Source: CAYMTN01 sp964393335
GTDB taxonomy: Bacteria; Chloroflexota; Anaerolineae; Aggregatilineales; Aggregatilineaceae
NCBI GenBank assembly: GCA_964393335.1
Contig: CAYMTN010000002.1
Coordinates: 1 to 58,835 of the forward strand
DNA length: 58,835 nt
Direction of reading: 5' to 3'
Shown: one piece after another, positions 27,108 to 36,030 of the stretch
How the letters are laid out: every line of letters starts with the position of its first letter
Position numbering within the stretch: position 1 is the first letter of the stretch
Notes under the pieces: model-generated
What the model saw: the letters and a program-made list of their open reading frames with translations, nothing else
The model's database searches: none
Told to the model about the DNA's origin: nothing
Program-made: the position numbers and the translations under genes

Positions 27108-29402
27108 ATGCTGCGACGGCGCTCGAACATCATGAACTGGTCGATCCGCACCAAACTAACCGCGATCTTCCTGCTTTCGGTCCTGCTCCCGGCTTTTCTG
27201 CTGCTGATCCCGTTTTCGATCCAGCGCCGCTCCTCGCTGCTGCGCGATCAGAACCGTGTCCGCCTGGAGACATTAGGCCCGTTTGAGATCACCCGAACCG
27301 AACAGACGCTGCAAACGTTGACGAACCAGCTTGAGCGGTTTGTGGCCGATCCGGCAGATTACGCCGACCTTGAGCGTTACCTATCGCTGGCACCCTGGTC
27401 GATCTCGCCCACCACGCGCGCCGAAATCGAACAATTCATCGAGGCCAAAGTCACGCGTTTTATGCGCAGCAGCCCATCGATTACACGTATTCGGTTCTAC
27501 GATTCAGAGAAAGAACAACTGCTCGACGTCGCAGCCAACCAGGGCCAACCGGCATTTGTCTATTCGCCGCCCAGTTCGCCCGAGACCCCGTCCGACGAGG
27601 CGATCCGGTCCGAGCAGGTTGGCGTGCGTAGCACGACCACGAACGTGTACCGGGACAGCACCGGCAGCCCGGCCATTGACATCATCTTTACGCTGCGCCC
27701 CTCGTGGGATACAGCCGGACTCGCGTCGATCATCGGTCAGGTGGTGTTCACGCAGAATCTCATGCTGGCAGTCCCTGATGCGCCACTGCCCGACCTGTAC
27801 GCCACGCTGCAAGATTTCCCTGAAAGCGACCAGACAACGTACGTATTCCTGCTGAACGCAGCCGGCCAGATTATCGCGCCAGAAAAAGACCTGCCGGTCT
27901 TCATGGATGCCACCCAGTCGAAAGGATTCCGGGTCGCACAGGCAGGTGGTGCGGGCGTCTCAAACTATTACAGCCCGCTGGCCGCCGCCGACGTGATGGG
28001 TTATCACGAAACCTTCTCGTTCCCAAACGGCCCGCAGTTCACGCTGCTGCTGGAAACGCCGCTGGCCGAGATCAACCGCGAAGCCGTGCGCGAGGGGCTG
28101 CTGGTGTTGGCGCTCAACGGGTTTGGCGTGCTGGTTTTGGGGCTGACGGCTGTGGCCGCCGGGACGATCATCATTGCCCGACCGATCGCGCGGCTGACCG
28201 AAGCAGCCCGCCAGATCACCGCCGGACGGCTGGATACGCAGCTTCCCCGTCTCTCACGCCAGGACGAGATCGGCGTGTTGAACAACACGTTTGGAGACAT
28301 GGCCGAACAGCTATTCAGGGCCATCCGCGAACTGGAAACACGTGTAGCCGAGCGTACGCGTAACCTCGAAACCACCCTGGAGATCGGGCGCGTGCTGACT
28401 CGCATCCGCGATCTGGATACGCTGCTCAACGAAGTGGTCAACGTCATCCATGACCAGTTCGATACCGTCTATCACGTACAGGTCTTTCTGATCGATCCCC
28501 GGACCAGACGTGCCAACCTGCGCGCCTCAACCGGGGCCGTCGGGCGGAAGTTATTAGATCGCGGACATTACCTGGACGTGGGCAGCCGGAGCGTGATCGG
28601 CAGTGTGACGGCAACCGGCCACGCGGTCGTGGCACTCGATACGTCGTCCAACCCGATCCACAAACGTAATGAATTTTTGCCTGATACCCGCGCCGAAATG
28701 GCGCTGCCGCTCCGCGTTGGCAACCGGATCATTGGCGCGCTCGACCTGCAAAGCACGCAGCCGGACGCCTTTGACGAACGGGATGTGGAGCTGTTTCAGG
28801 GTATGGCGGACCAGATCACGGTCGCCATTGAAAACGCGACACTCTTCGAAGAATCCAATAATCGAATGCAGGAAATCGAACGCCTGAACCGGGCCATAAC
28901 CGAAACCGCCTGGCTTGAGACGACCCGCCAGCAGAATCCGCAGGCCGCTGCATCCGCCGGTAGTGACGCCCACATAACCAACCAGGATTGGACCGCGCTG
29001 CAAAGCAAAGCGCTGCACACCGGGCAGATCACCGAACACATCGACGGAGACACCGTGACGTTTGCTGTACCGGTCATACTGCGCGATCAGGTACTGGGAG
29101 CCGTCGAGTGGGAAGTACCGCTCGCACGCTACACCGGCAACACACGCCAGACTGCAGTCGAGTTGACGACCCGGCTGGCGCTTACTGCCGAAAACATCCG
29201 CCTCTTTGAGCAAAGCCAACGCGCAGCACAGCGCGAATTGTTGGTGAACCAGATTTCCAGCAAGCTGATGGGTACGACCAACATCGATCAGATTTTGCAG
29301 ACAGCAGTCCGCGAGTTGGGGCTGGCGCTGCGCGCGCCACAGACCGAGATTCGCCTGATCCCGCCGGTTGATGCACCGCCCGGCCCCGATACTGATAGGT
29401 AA
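27108..29402 (+). CDS. HAMP-GAF sensor with large extracytoplasmic region, no output domain
   Basis: 764 residues from ATG 27108, chosen because AGGAG stands 7 bases upstream; a longer reading from 27060 overlaps the previous gene. Transmembrane helix 1 (about 15-38) and helix 2 (about 327-355) bracket an extracytoplasmic sensor region of about 290 residues, of the size of a double Cache domain. A HAMP domain follows (about 352-407: RPIARLTEAARQITAGRLDT, DEIGVLNNTFGDMAEQL), then a coiled coil and a GAF (about 425-590: VQVFLIDPRTRRANLRASTG). The family linker MQEIERLNRAITETAW, a short GAF-like region and the half-GAF tail ending TEIRLIPP complete it. The layout is that of a chemoreceptor or kinase sensor half with no transmitter. 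Confidence 0.87.
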   Translation: MLRRRSNIMNWSIRTKLTAIFLLSVLLPAFLLLIPFSIQRRSSLLRDQNRVRLETLGPFEITRTEQTLQTLTNQLERFVADPADYADLERYLSLAPWSISPTTRAEIEQFIEAKVTRFMRSSPSITRIRFYDSEKEQLLDVAANQGQPAFVYSPPSSPETPSDEAIRSEQVGVRSTTTNVYRDSTGSPAIDIIFTLRPSWDTAGLASIIGQVVFTQNLMLAVPDAPLPDLYATLQDFPESDQTTYVFLLNAAGQIIAPEKDLPVFMDATQSKGFRVAQAGGAGVSNYYSPLAAADVMGYHETFSFPNGPQFTLLLETPLAEINREAVREGLLVLALNGFGVLVLGLTAVAAGTIIIARPIARLTEAARQITAGRLDTQLPRLSRQDEIGVLNNTFGDMAEQLFRAIRELETRVAERTRNLETTLEIGRVLTRIRDLDTLLNEVVNVIHDQFDTVYHVQVFLIDPRTRRANLRASTGAVGRKLLDRGHYLDVGSRSVIGSVTATGHAVVALDTSSNPIHKRNEFLPDTRAEMALPLRVGNRIIGALDLQSTQPDAFDERDVELFQGMADQITVAIENATLFEESNNRMQEIERLNRAITETAWLETTRQQNPQAAASAGSDAHITNQDWTALQSKALHTGQITEHIDGDTVTFAVPVILRDQVLGAVEWEVPLARYTGNTRQTAVELTTRLALTAENIRLFEQSQRAAQRELLVNQISSKLMGTTNIDQILQTAVRELGLALRAPQTEIRLIPPVDAPPGPDTDR

Positions 29403-29408
29403 ACGCGT

Positions 29409-32400
29409 ATGCGACGTAGACTAGGCATCCAGGCGCAACTGATCGTGATTCTGATCCTGGCTCTTGGGCTGGTTACGACCGGGCTTGAGATCGTGCAAAC
29501 CGTCCAGCAGCGGGATTCGCTGGTCGCTGCCGAACGCAGACGCAGTGAGGCCGTGATAGGCCGTGTAAGCGCTACCATCCAGGCAGCCGGCCCGCTGCTC
29601 GTGACGCTGGATGATATAAGCGGCTTTGACGAGCAGCTTTACGACCTGGCCAGGCAAAATAAGGATATCGACTTCATCGCCGTACTATGGCCGGATGGAC
29701 AGGTCATTGCCGACTCGGAAACAAGCCATAACAACCAACAGATCGCCGTGTTGGCTGGTTTGCCCCCCGGCAAAACGGTCCGGCGCAATGTGGCAGGCTT
29801 TGGCCCGGTGTATATCACCACCACGCGGCTGAACAACCCGACCGGGAACGGGCCTGCCCAGTTCGACATCCAGGTAGGGGCCGCCGCCGGACCCATTGAC
29901 GCCCAACTGTTGCAGGGCATCGTGTCATCCATCATCCTCACCCTGGCTGCAATCGGTGTCGTCGGTGGCCTGACGGCATTTCTGCTGCGCAGGAATGTTA
30001 CACGCCCGATTCACGCGATCAAAGCAGGCGCGCAACGCTTCGGTCTCGGCCAGCTTGACGGCGTCATCCAGCCGCGCGGCAGCGTGGAACTGCGCGACCT
30101 AGCCCGCACGCTGAACACGATGGCACGTGAGCAAAAACAGGCCCGAGAGGAGTTGGTCGCTCTCCACCGCGATATGGAAACGCGCGTTGAGAACCGCACG
30201 CGTGACCTGTATATGGCTGCCGAAATCGGACGGATCGCTACGAAACTGCGCCATACCGATACGCTGCTGCACGAAACTGTCGAGCAGATTCGCCAGCGGT
30301 TCGATGTGGTCTATCACGCCCAGGTCTTTCTGCTGGACCACGTGAGAGGTCACGCTGTGTTGGTCGAGAGCACTGGTGACGCCGGCCAGCAGTTTCTGCG
30401 GCTGGGACACAAACTCCCGGTCGGGTCAGACTCGGTCATCGGCTGGGTAACCGCACACGGGCAAACTCTCATAGCATCTGACACGCGGCTCGGTGATGTC
30501 CCCTGGCAGCCCAACCCGCTTCTGCCCGATACGCGCGCCGAAATGGCATTGCCGCTGCTCATCGAAGACAGGGTGATCGGAGCGCTTGACATCCAGAGCA
30601 AACAGCCGGGCGTTTTTACCAGCGAAATGGTCCCTGTTTTTGAGGTCCTGGCTGCTCAACTGGCGATCGCCATCGAAGACGCCCGCCTCCTGACAGAATC
30701 CGAGCAGCGAATCCGTGAGATCGACGCCCTGAATCGCCAGCTTACCCGCAGCACATGGCAAACATTCGCGGGCGAACGGGCACACGCGCCTGTCGGGTAT
30801 TCGTATGACCAGATACGGATCGCACCGCTCGACGAAAACACGCGGCGGCAGGCGAACAACCAGGTCGAAACTGCCGTCCAGGTGCACGGCGAAACCATCG
30901 GCACGCTGGCGACAACCATGCCGGATGGACGCGATCTGAACCCGGAAGACCGGCTGCTGGTCGAGGCGGTTGCCGAGCGTGTGGCGCTGGCCATCGAAAA
31001 CGCGCGCCTGTTCCAGCAAACTCAGCGCGCGCTGGCCGAAACTGAGCGCCTGTATGAAACCGCCCGCACCGTCAGCAGCGCCCCCGACCTTGAGGCAATC
31101 TACCAGCTTGTCGCCGAACAGCTCGGCACCGGGTCTACCATCGATACGGTTGAGATTCTGCTGTCCGGACCGGACCCCCTGCTCGCCCAATATCTCGAAA
31201 ACGTCTACATCTGGCAGCGTGCCAATCGTGATGCAGATTCCGCACTGGGCGAACGTGTGCCACTCCTGCCGCTCATGCACGGGGACGAAAACCTGCTGCC
31301 GGTTGATGCTCCGGTTACGTATGTCGACGCCCCGCGCGATCTGTCGCCGGACCACCCGCTCTACGAGCAGCTTACGGGATTGGGCGCGCGCAGCGTGATG
31401 CTCGCTCCACTGTCAGCCGCCGGGCGTTGGTTTGGGCTGCTGGTGTGCAGCAGCCCAAACCCCGGCGAGTTTGAGGCAGCTTACGTCACGTTTGCGAGCG
31501 CCCTGGCCGACCAACTCGCCATTGCGATCGAAAATCGCCGCCTTTTTCAGGAGTCTCAACTGGAGGCGCGGCGCGCGCGGGCGCTGGCTGAGGCGGGCCA
31601 GCTTGCCAGCCAGATCGGCGGCGATTACGAAACCGGTCTTGCAGACCTGTTTCAGGCCGTCGCCGGACCCGGCAACTACAGCCGCTGGTGGTTCGGACTG
31701 CTCACCGAAGACGGCGCGGCGCTGCGCCAGGTCACAGCCAGGGAAATCTCCGCTGCTGAAACCATCAACGTGCCCGACGACCGAAACACGCTGGCCGAAG
31801 CGGCACGTATCGGCGAGATCGTGTTGGTCAACGACCCCAGCGACCACCCAATTGCCAGCTACCAGAATCCCGAAACGGTCCAGCAGTGGGGCAAACACAT
31901 CGCCATGCCGGTCAAGATCGGCGCGTCGTTAGTTGGTGTGCTGTTGATCGGGCGCAGCCTGGCCGGGCCCAATCTTGACGAGCGCGACATCCAGCTTGCA
32001 GCAACACTCGCCAGCCAGATCGCGGTTGCTACACAGAATCAGCGGCTGTTCGCCGAGGCAGAAAACCAGCGCAAAAATCTTCAAGTCATCGTCGATACCA
32101 TGCCCACCGGCATCCTGGTAATGAACCGTGCCGGTGAGATTCTGCTCGCAAACCGGCAATTGATCGACCTGTTGGGGCCAAATATGCAGCCCGGCACACC
32201 CGAACTGCCAGTGCCCTACCCGGTTGTTCGAGCCGGAACCGGCGACGCGTACCCGCGCACGGACTGGCCGTTGAATCGTGTCTTTGAAACGGGCAGGCCA
32301 GCGACCGGCGATGACATGGTCATCCAGCACCCTGACGGGTATGAAATCAGTGTGCTGGCGCAGGCCGCCCCGATCTTCAACCCCGATGGCAGCATTCAGG

Positions 32401-35400
32401 CGGTTGTCGGTGTATTCCAAAACATCACCGAACTGCAAATGCTGGAACACGCGCTGCAAGACAGTCTGCGCGAAACTACGCTGTTATACGAAGCCAGCCG
32501 CGCGATCTCCCGCGCAACAAGCATGGATAGCTTGTTGCAGGTCACATTGCAGCAAATCGACACGCTGCAGCCCGACCAGATCGCGATCTTCTTTGAGCAC
32601 AGCGACACAGCCGAATCTGCCGCTGCGCTGGCAGCCAGCAAGCCGCTCGATCTGGCGGATCGTTACGACACCGCCCAAATCATGACATTATTGCAGCCGG
32701 AACCGATCATCATCGGGAAACAACAGGCAGCCGGGCCAATTGCCTCGTACCTGGAGCAGACCGGTCTCGCCGTTCTGGGGAGTTTTCCGCTAGCGATACG
32801 CGGGCACGTAACCGGCTGGATCGTCATTGGTTTTGCCGTGTCCCACACCATCACGTCCGAACAGCGCCGTTTCATGACCACGCTGGTGGACCAGGCCGCC
32901 GTGACCATTGAAAACCAGCGCCTGCTGCTGCGCACGGCAGCCGCCCTGGAAGAAACAGCCATCCTGTATCATGCCAGCCGCTCGATTGCCGATGCGCAGA
33001 ACCCGGCAGAGATTCTGCAAGCCTTTGTGCACAACGCGACGGCGCGCACCGTTCACCAGGCAGCATTGTACCTGCTGCTCGGCAAAGTTGAAGACTCTTC
33101 GTATGCAGCGATCGAAGTCGCCGCCACAGCGGGCATGTCTCCCGTTGACCCGGTCGGGATACGCTACCGCGCGGAGCAGTTTCCGTTCCGGGATGCATTC
33201 GCCGCGCCGGACATAATTTTCTACAGTGATCTCACGCAGGCCCCGGACCTCAACGACCTGATGCGGCTGGCGTGCGAGCAAATGGGGCTTCAATCTGTGG
33301 TGCTGATCCCCTTGTGGACGGGCGAACATCCCCTCGGCTTGATCTTGATCGGGCTGCAAGACACGTGGTCGGAGGCCGATACGGAGCTGCGCGTCTATGA
33401 ATCGCTGGCCGATCAGGCTGCCGTGTCGCTGGAAAACACGCGGCTGTACCGCCAGGCTCAACGCCGCGCCCGCCGGCTTAGCAGCGCCGCCGAGATCAGC
33501 CGGTCGATCACGTCGATTTTGCATCTGGGAGACTTGCTGCCCCAGGTGGTCAACCTGATCCGCGATTCATTCGAGTACGACCACGCGCAGATCTTCCTGG
33601 TCAGCGACGATGGCAGCCAGGCCAATCTGGTCGCCTCAACTGGCGAGGCCGGTCAAAAGCTGCTCGCGCGGAAGCACAGCCTGCCAGTCGGATCGCGCTC
33701 CGTGATCGGGCAAGTCACCGCCACCGGCGAACCGCAGATCGCGCTAGATACCGCCGACGCACGCGTGGTATATTATGCCAACCCCCTGCTGCCGCGTACG
33801 CGCTCTGAGATGGCCCTGCCGCTGATCGCACGGGGGCAAATCCTCGGCGCGCTGGACGTACAGAGCAACCAGTCAGGCGCGTTCACGGATGAGGACACGC
33901 GTATGCTGGCGTCGTTGGCTGACATGGTCGCGACTGCCATCGATAACGCGCTCTTGTTTGAGTTGGCAGAACAACGCGCCGAAGAAATGGCTTTCCTGTT
34001 CAACGTGACGACAGCCGCTGCCGCCTCGCCTGACCTGGAAAAAGCGCTGGAGCAGGCTGTCGAAACGCTGCGTGACACGATGAACGTCACCAGCGCCAGC
34101 ATCTACCTCTCCGGTGATAGTGGCGATTACCTGATCAAGGGCGCGGATGCTGGCGCGGTTAGCGAGGAAACAGACCAGTCATTGGTTGCAGTTGAGCGGG
34201 GCCTGATCGGCTGGGTAGCACGTCACAATGAAGCGGTCGTCATCGACGACATCTCCCAAGACTCGCGCCGCCTGCCGTCGGCGGAAACGACGCGGTCCGC
34301 AATGGCTGTGCCGCTGCTGTCCGGCGGCAATTTGATCGGTGTGTTGGCGGTAGAAAGCGACCGCCTCAACGCGTTCGACGACGACGATTTGCGCTTGTTG
34401 CAGACGCTCAGCGGCTCGCTGGCGACCATCATTCAGAACTCGCGGCTGCTCGGGGAGGTCCAAGCAGCTAATGAGCAGTTGCTGGAGGTCGACCGGCTGA
34501 AAACCAATTTCCTGGCCGCGATGAGCCACGAACTGCGTACACCGCTCAACTCGATCATCGGATTCTCGCGCGTGATCCTCAAGGGCATTGACGGGCCGAT
34601 GACGGATATGCAGGAACAAGACATCACCACGATCTATGATAGCGGCAGGCACCTGCTTGGATTGGTGAACGATATTCTCGATCAGGCGAAAATCGAAGCC
34701 GGCAAGATGGAATTGTCGTTTGCGTATTTCAAGCTGCAGAACGTCATCACCGGGGTGATGTCCAGCGCCGTTGGCCTGACGCGTGACAAGTCGATCCGCC
34801 TGCATACTGAGATTGCCGACGATCTGCCGGACGCCTACGGTGACGAGTTCCGTACGCGCCAGGTGCTGTTGAACTTGATCTCCAACGCTGCCAAGTTTAC
34901 CGAGGTGGGCAGCGTCACCGTTACCGCCTTCTGTGTGGCAGAAAACGGCGAGCAGTTCATCCAGGTTTCTGTCACCGATACGGGAATTGGCATCGCCGAA
35001 AAAGACATGCCAAAACTGTTTGAAGCCTTCCAGCAAGTTGATAACTCCCTGACACGTCGCGTAGGCGGCACGGGGATGGGACTGCCGCTTGCCAAGTCGC
35101 TGACCGAGCTTCAGAACGGACGCCTGTGGGTCGAAAGCCAGCCGGGTGTCGGCTCGACGTTCAGCATCACAGTTCCGACAGCACCGCTGGCCGGTGAAAC
35201 AGGGAACGACGACTCCGCAGGCGGTGAAACGGCCAGTCCCGGCGAAACAGCCGCGCCCGAGGACACATCTGAATCAGCCATGCCGCTGCAAACCGTGCTG
35301 GTGATCGAAAACAGCGTGGAAACGATCAATCTCTACCGGCGCTACCTCGCACGAGGTGGGTACGAAGTGTTGGGTACCACTCATGCCGAAGACCTCATCA

Positions 35401-36029
35401 ACATGATCATGTTGCACCACCCTGCGATCATCGTGCTGGACGTAAACGTGCGGGATCAGGCAGGTTGGGACGTCTTGGAACAGCTAACGTCCTCTGGCAG
35501 TACCGCTGCGATCCCGGTCGTCGTATGCAGCTTGAATCCGGACGTTCAGCGGGCGCGCGGGATGGGGGCAGCCGCGTACGTGGCGAAACCCTTCAGCGAA
35601 GAACAACTGCTTGACGTGATGCGGCAAGTTCAGACGGAAACCGAGCGCCAGCATATTCTGTTCATCGACGATCAACCCGAAACAATCCGCCCCTTCCGCG
35701 AAGCACTGGAAGCGTCACACCAGTTCGTTGTCATGCAGGCGACGACCGGCCAGCAAGCCCTGGACCTGATCCAGCAGAATCAGCGCATCGATCTGGTGAT
35801 CCTCGACCTGCGCATGCCAGAAATCGACGGGTTTGAAGTGCTGCGGCGGCTGCGCGCCTCCGAACGAACGGCGGGCATTCCGGTGCTGGTATTGACTGCC
35901 GAGGATGTCAGCGCCGAAGAGCGTGCGTCACTCGAGGCGATTGATGTATACCGCAAAGACACGCTTGACGAACAAAGCCTGCTCAGCCGTGTTCAATCAC
36001 AGTTGGGCCGTCACGAGGAGAAAAACTAG
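29409..36029 (+). CDS. Giant multi-GAF hybrid histidine kinase with two receiver domains
   Basis: 2206 residues. Order: transmembrane helix (about 8-28), extracytoplasmic sensor (about 30-170), second helix (about 175-198), HAMP (about 200-255), GAF (266-430), the family linker REIDALNRQLTRSTW with a short GAF-like region (to about 545), GAFs at about 549-715 and 725-880, PAS at about 890-1010 (VDTMPTGILVMNRAGEIL), four more GAFs (about 1025-1175, 1184-1345, 1355-1515, 1527-1680), HisKA with His1707 in AAMSHELRTPLNSIIGFS, and an ATPase domain with NLISNAAKF, DTGIGI and GGTGMGLPLA. Two receivers end it: about 1961-2075 (VLDVNV) and about 2081-2200 (LVILDLRMPEIDG), both with acidic pair and Lys. 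It is the kinase hub of the cluster. Confidence 0.95.
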   Translation: MRRRLGIQAQLIVILILALGLVTTGLEIVQTVQQRDSLVAAERRRSEAVIGRVSATIQAAGPLLVTLDDISGFDEQLYDLARQNKDIDFIAVLWPDGQVIADSETSHNNQQIAVLAGLPPGKTVRRNVAGFGPVYITTTRLNNPTGNGPAQFDIQVGAAAGPIDAQLLQGIVSSIILTLAAIGVVGGLTAFLLRRNVTRPIHAIKAGAQRFGLGQLDGVIQPRGSVELRDLARTLNTMAREQKQAREELVALHRDMETRVENRTRDLYMAAEIGRIATKLRHTDTLLHETVEQIRQRFDVVYHAQVFLLDHVRGHAVLVESTGDAGQQFLRLGHKLPVGSDSVIGWVTAHGQTLIASDTRLGDVPWQPNPLLPDTRAEMALPLLIEDRVIGALDIQSKQPGVFTSEMVPVFEVLAAQLAIAIEDARLLTESEQRIREIDALNRQLTRSTWQTFAGERAHAPVGYSYDQIRIAPLDENTRRQANNQVETAVQVHGETIGTLATTMPDGRDLNPEDRLLVEAVAERVALAIENARLFQQTQRALAETERLYETARTVSSAPDLEAIYQLVAEQLGTGSTIDTVEILLSGPDPLLAQYLENVYIWQRANRDADSALGERVPLLPLMHGDENLLPVDAPVTYVDAPRDLSPDHPLYEQLTGLGARSVMLAPLSAAGRWFGLLVCSSPNPGEFEAAYVTFASALADQLAIAIENRRLFQESQLEARRARALAEAGQLASQIGGDYETGLADLFQAVAGPGNYSRWWFGLLTEDGAALRQVTAREISAAETINVPDDRNTLAEAARIGEIVLVNDPSDHPIASYQNPETVQQWGKHIAMPVKIGASLVGVLLIGRSLAGPNLDERDIQLAATLASQIAVATQNQRLFAEAENQRKNLQVIVDTMPTGILVMNRAGEILLANRQLIDLLGPNMQPGTPELPVPYPVVRAGTGDAYPRTDWPLNRVFETGRPATGDDMVIQHPDGYEISVLAQAAPIFNPDGSIQAVVGVFQNITELQMLEHALQDSLRETTLLYEASRAISRATSMDSLLQVTLQQIDTLQPDQIAIFFEHSDTAESAAALAASKPLDLADRYDTAQIMTLLQPEPIIIGKQQAAGPIASYLEQTGLAVLGSFPLAIRGHVTGWIVIGFAVSHTITSEQRRFMTTLVDQAAVTIENQRLLLRTAAALEETAILYHASRSIADAQNPAEILQAFVHNATARTVHQAALYLLLGKVEDSSYAAIEVAATAGMSPVDPVGIRYRAEQFPFRDAFAAPDIIFYSDLTQAPDLNDLMRLACEQMGLQSVVLIPLWTGEHPLGLILIGLQDTWSEADTELRVYESLADQAAVSLENTRLYRQAQRRARRLSSAAEISRSITSILHLGDLLPQVVNLIRDSFEYDHAQIFLVSDDGSQANLVASTGEAGQKLLARKHSLPVGSRSVIGQVTATGEPQIALDTADARVVYYANPLLPRTRSEMALPLIARGQILGALDVQSNQSGAFTDEDTRMLASLADMVATAIDNALLFELAEQRAEEMAFLFNVTTAAAASPDLEKALEQAVETLRDTMNVTSASIYLSGDSGDYLIKGADAGAVSEETDQSLVAVERGLIGWVARHNEAVVIDDISQDSRRLPSAETTRSAMAVPLLSGGNLIGVLAVESDRLNAFDDDDLRLLQTLSGSLATIIQNSRLLGEVQAANEQLLEVDRLKTNFLAAMSHELRTPLNSIIGFSRVILKGIDGPMTDMQEQDITTIYDSGRHLLGLVNDILDQAKIEAGKMELSFAYFKLQNVITGVMSSAVGLTRDKSIRLHTEIADDLPDAYGDEFRTRQVLLNLISNAAKFTEVGSVTVTAFCVAENGEQFIQVSVTDTGIGIAEKDMPKLFEAFQQVDNSLTRRVGGTGMGLPLAKSLTELQNGRLWVESQPGVGSTFSITVPTAPLAGETGNDDSAGGETASPGETAAPEDTSESAMPLQTVLVIENSVETINLYRRYLARGGYEVLGTTHAEDLINMIMLHHPAIIVLDVNVRDQAGWDVLEQLTSSGSTAAIPVVVCSLNPDVQRARGMGAAAYVAKPFSEEQLLDVMRQVQTETERQHILFIDDQPETIRPFREALEASHQFVVMQATTGQQALDLIQQNQRIDLVILDLRMPEIDGFEVLRRLRASERTAGIPVLVLTAEDVSAEERASLEAIDVYRKDTLDEQSLLSRVQSQLGRHEEKN

Positions 36030-36030
36030 T

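Noticed and set aside
28680..33850. Repeated similar DNA stretches (TRAEMALPL / IGALDVQS coding) considered as recombination repeats
   Set aside because: They are explained by homologous GAF domains; identity at DNA level is broken by many synonymous changes.
35905..36030. Upstream extension of the threonine-synthase-like reading frame into the hybrid kinase
   Set aside because: The extra residues lack conservation, overlap the kinase receiver domain in another frame, and a ribosome binding site fits the start at 36031.
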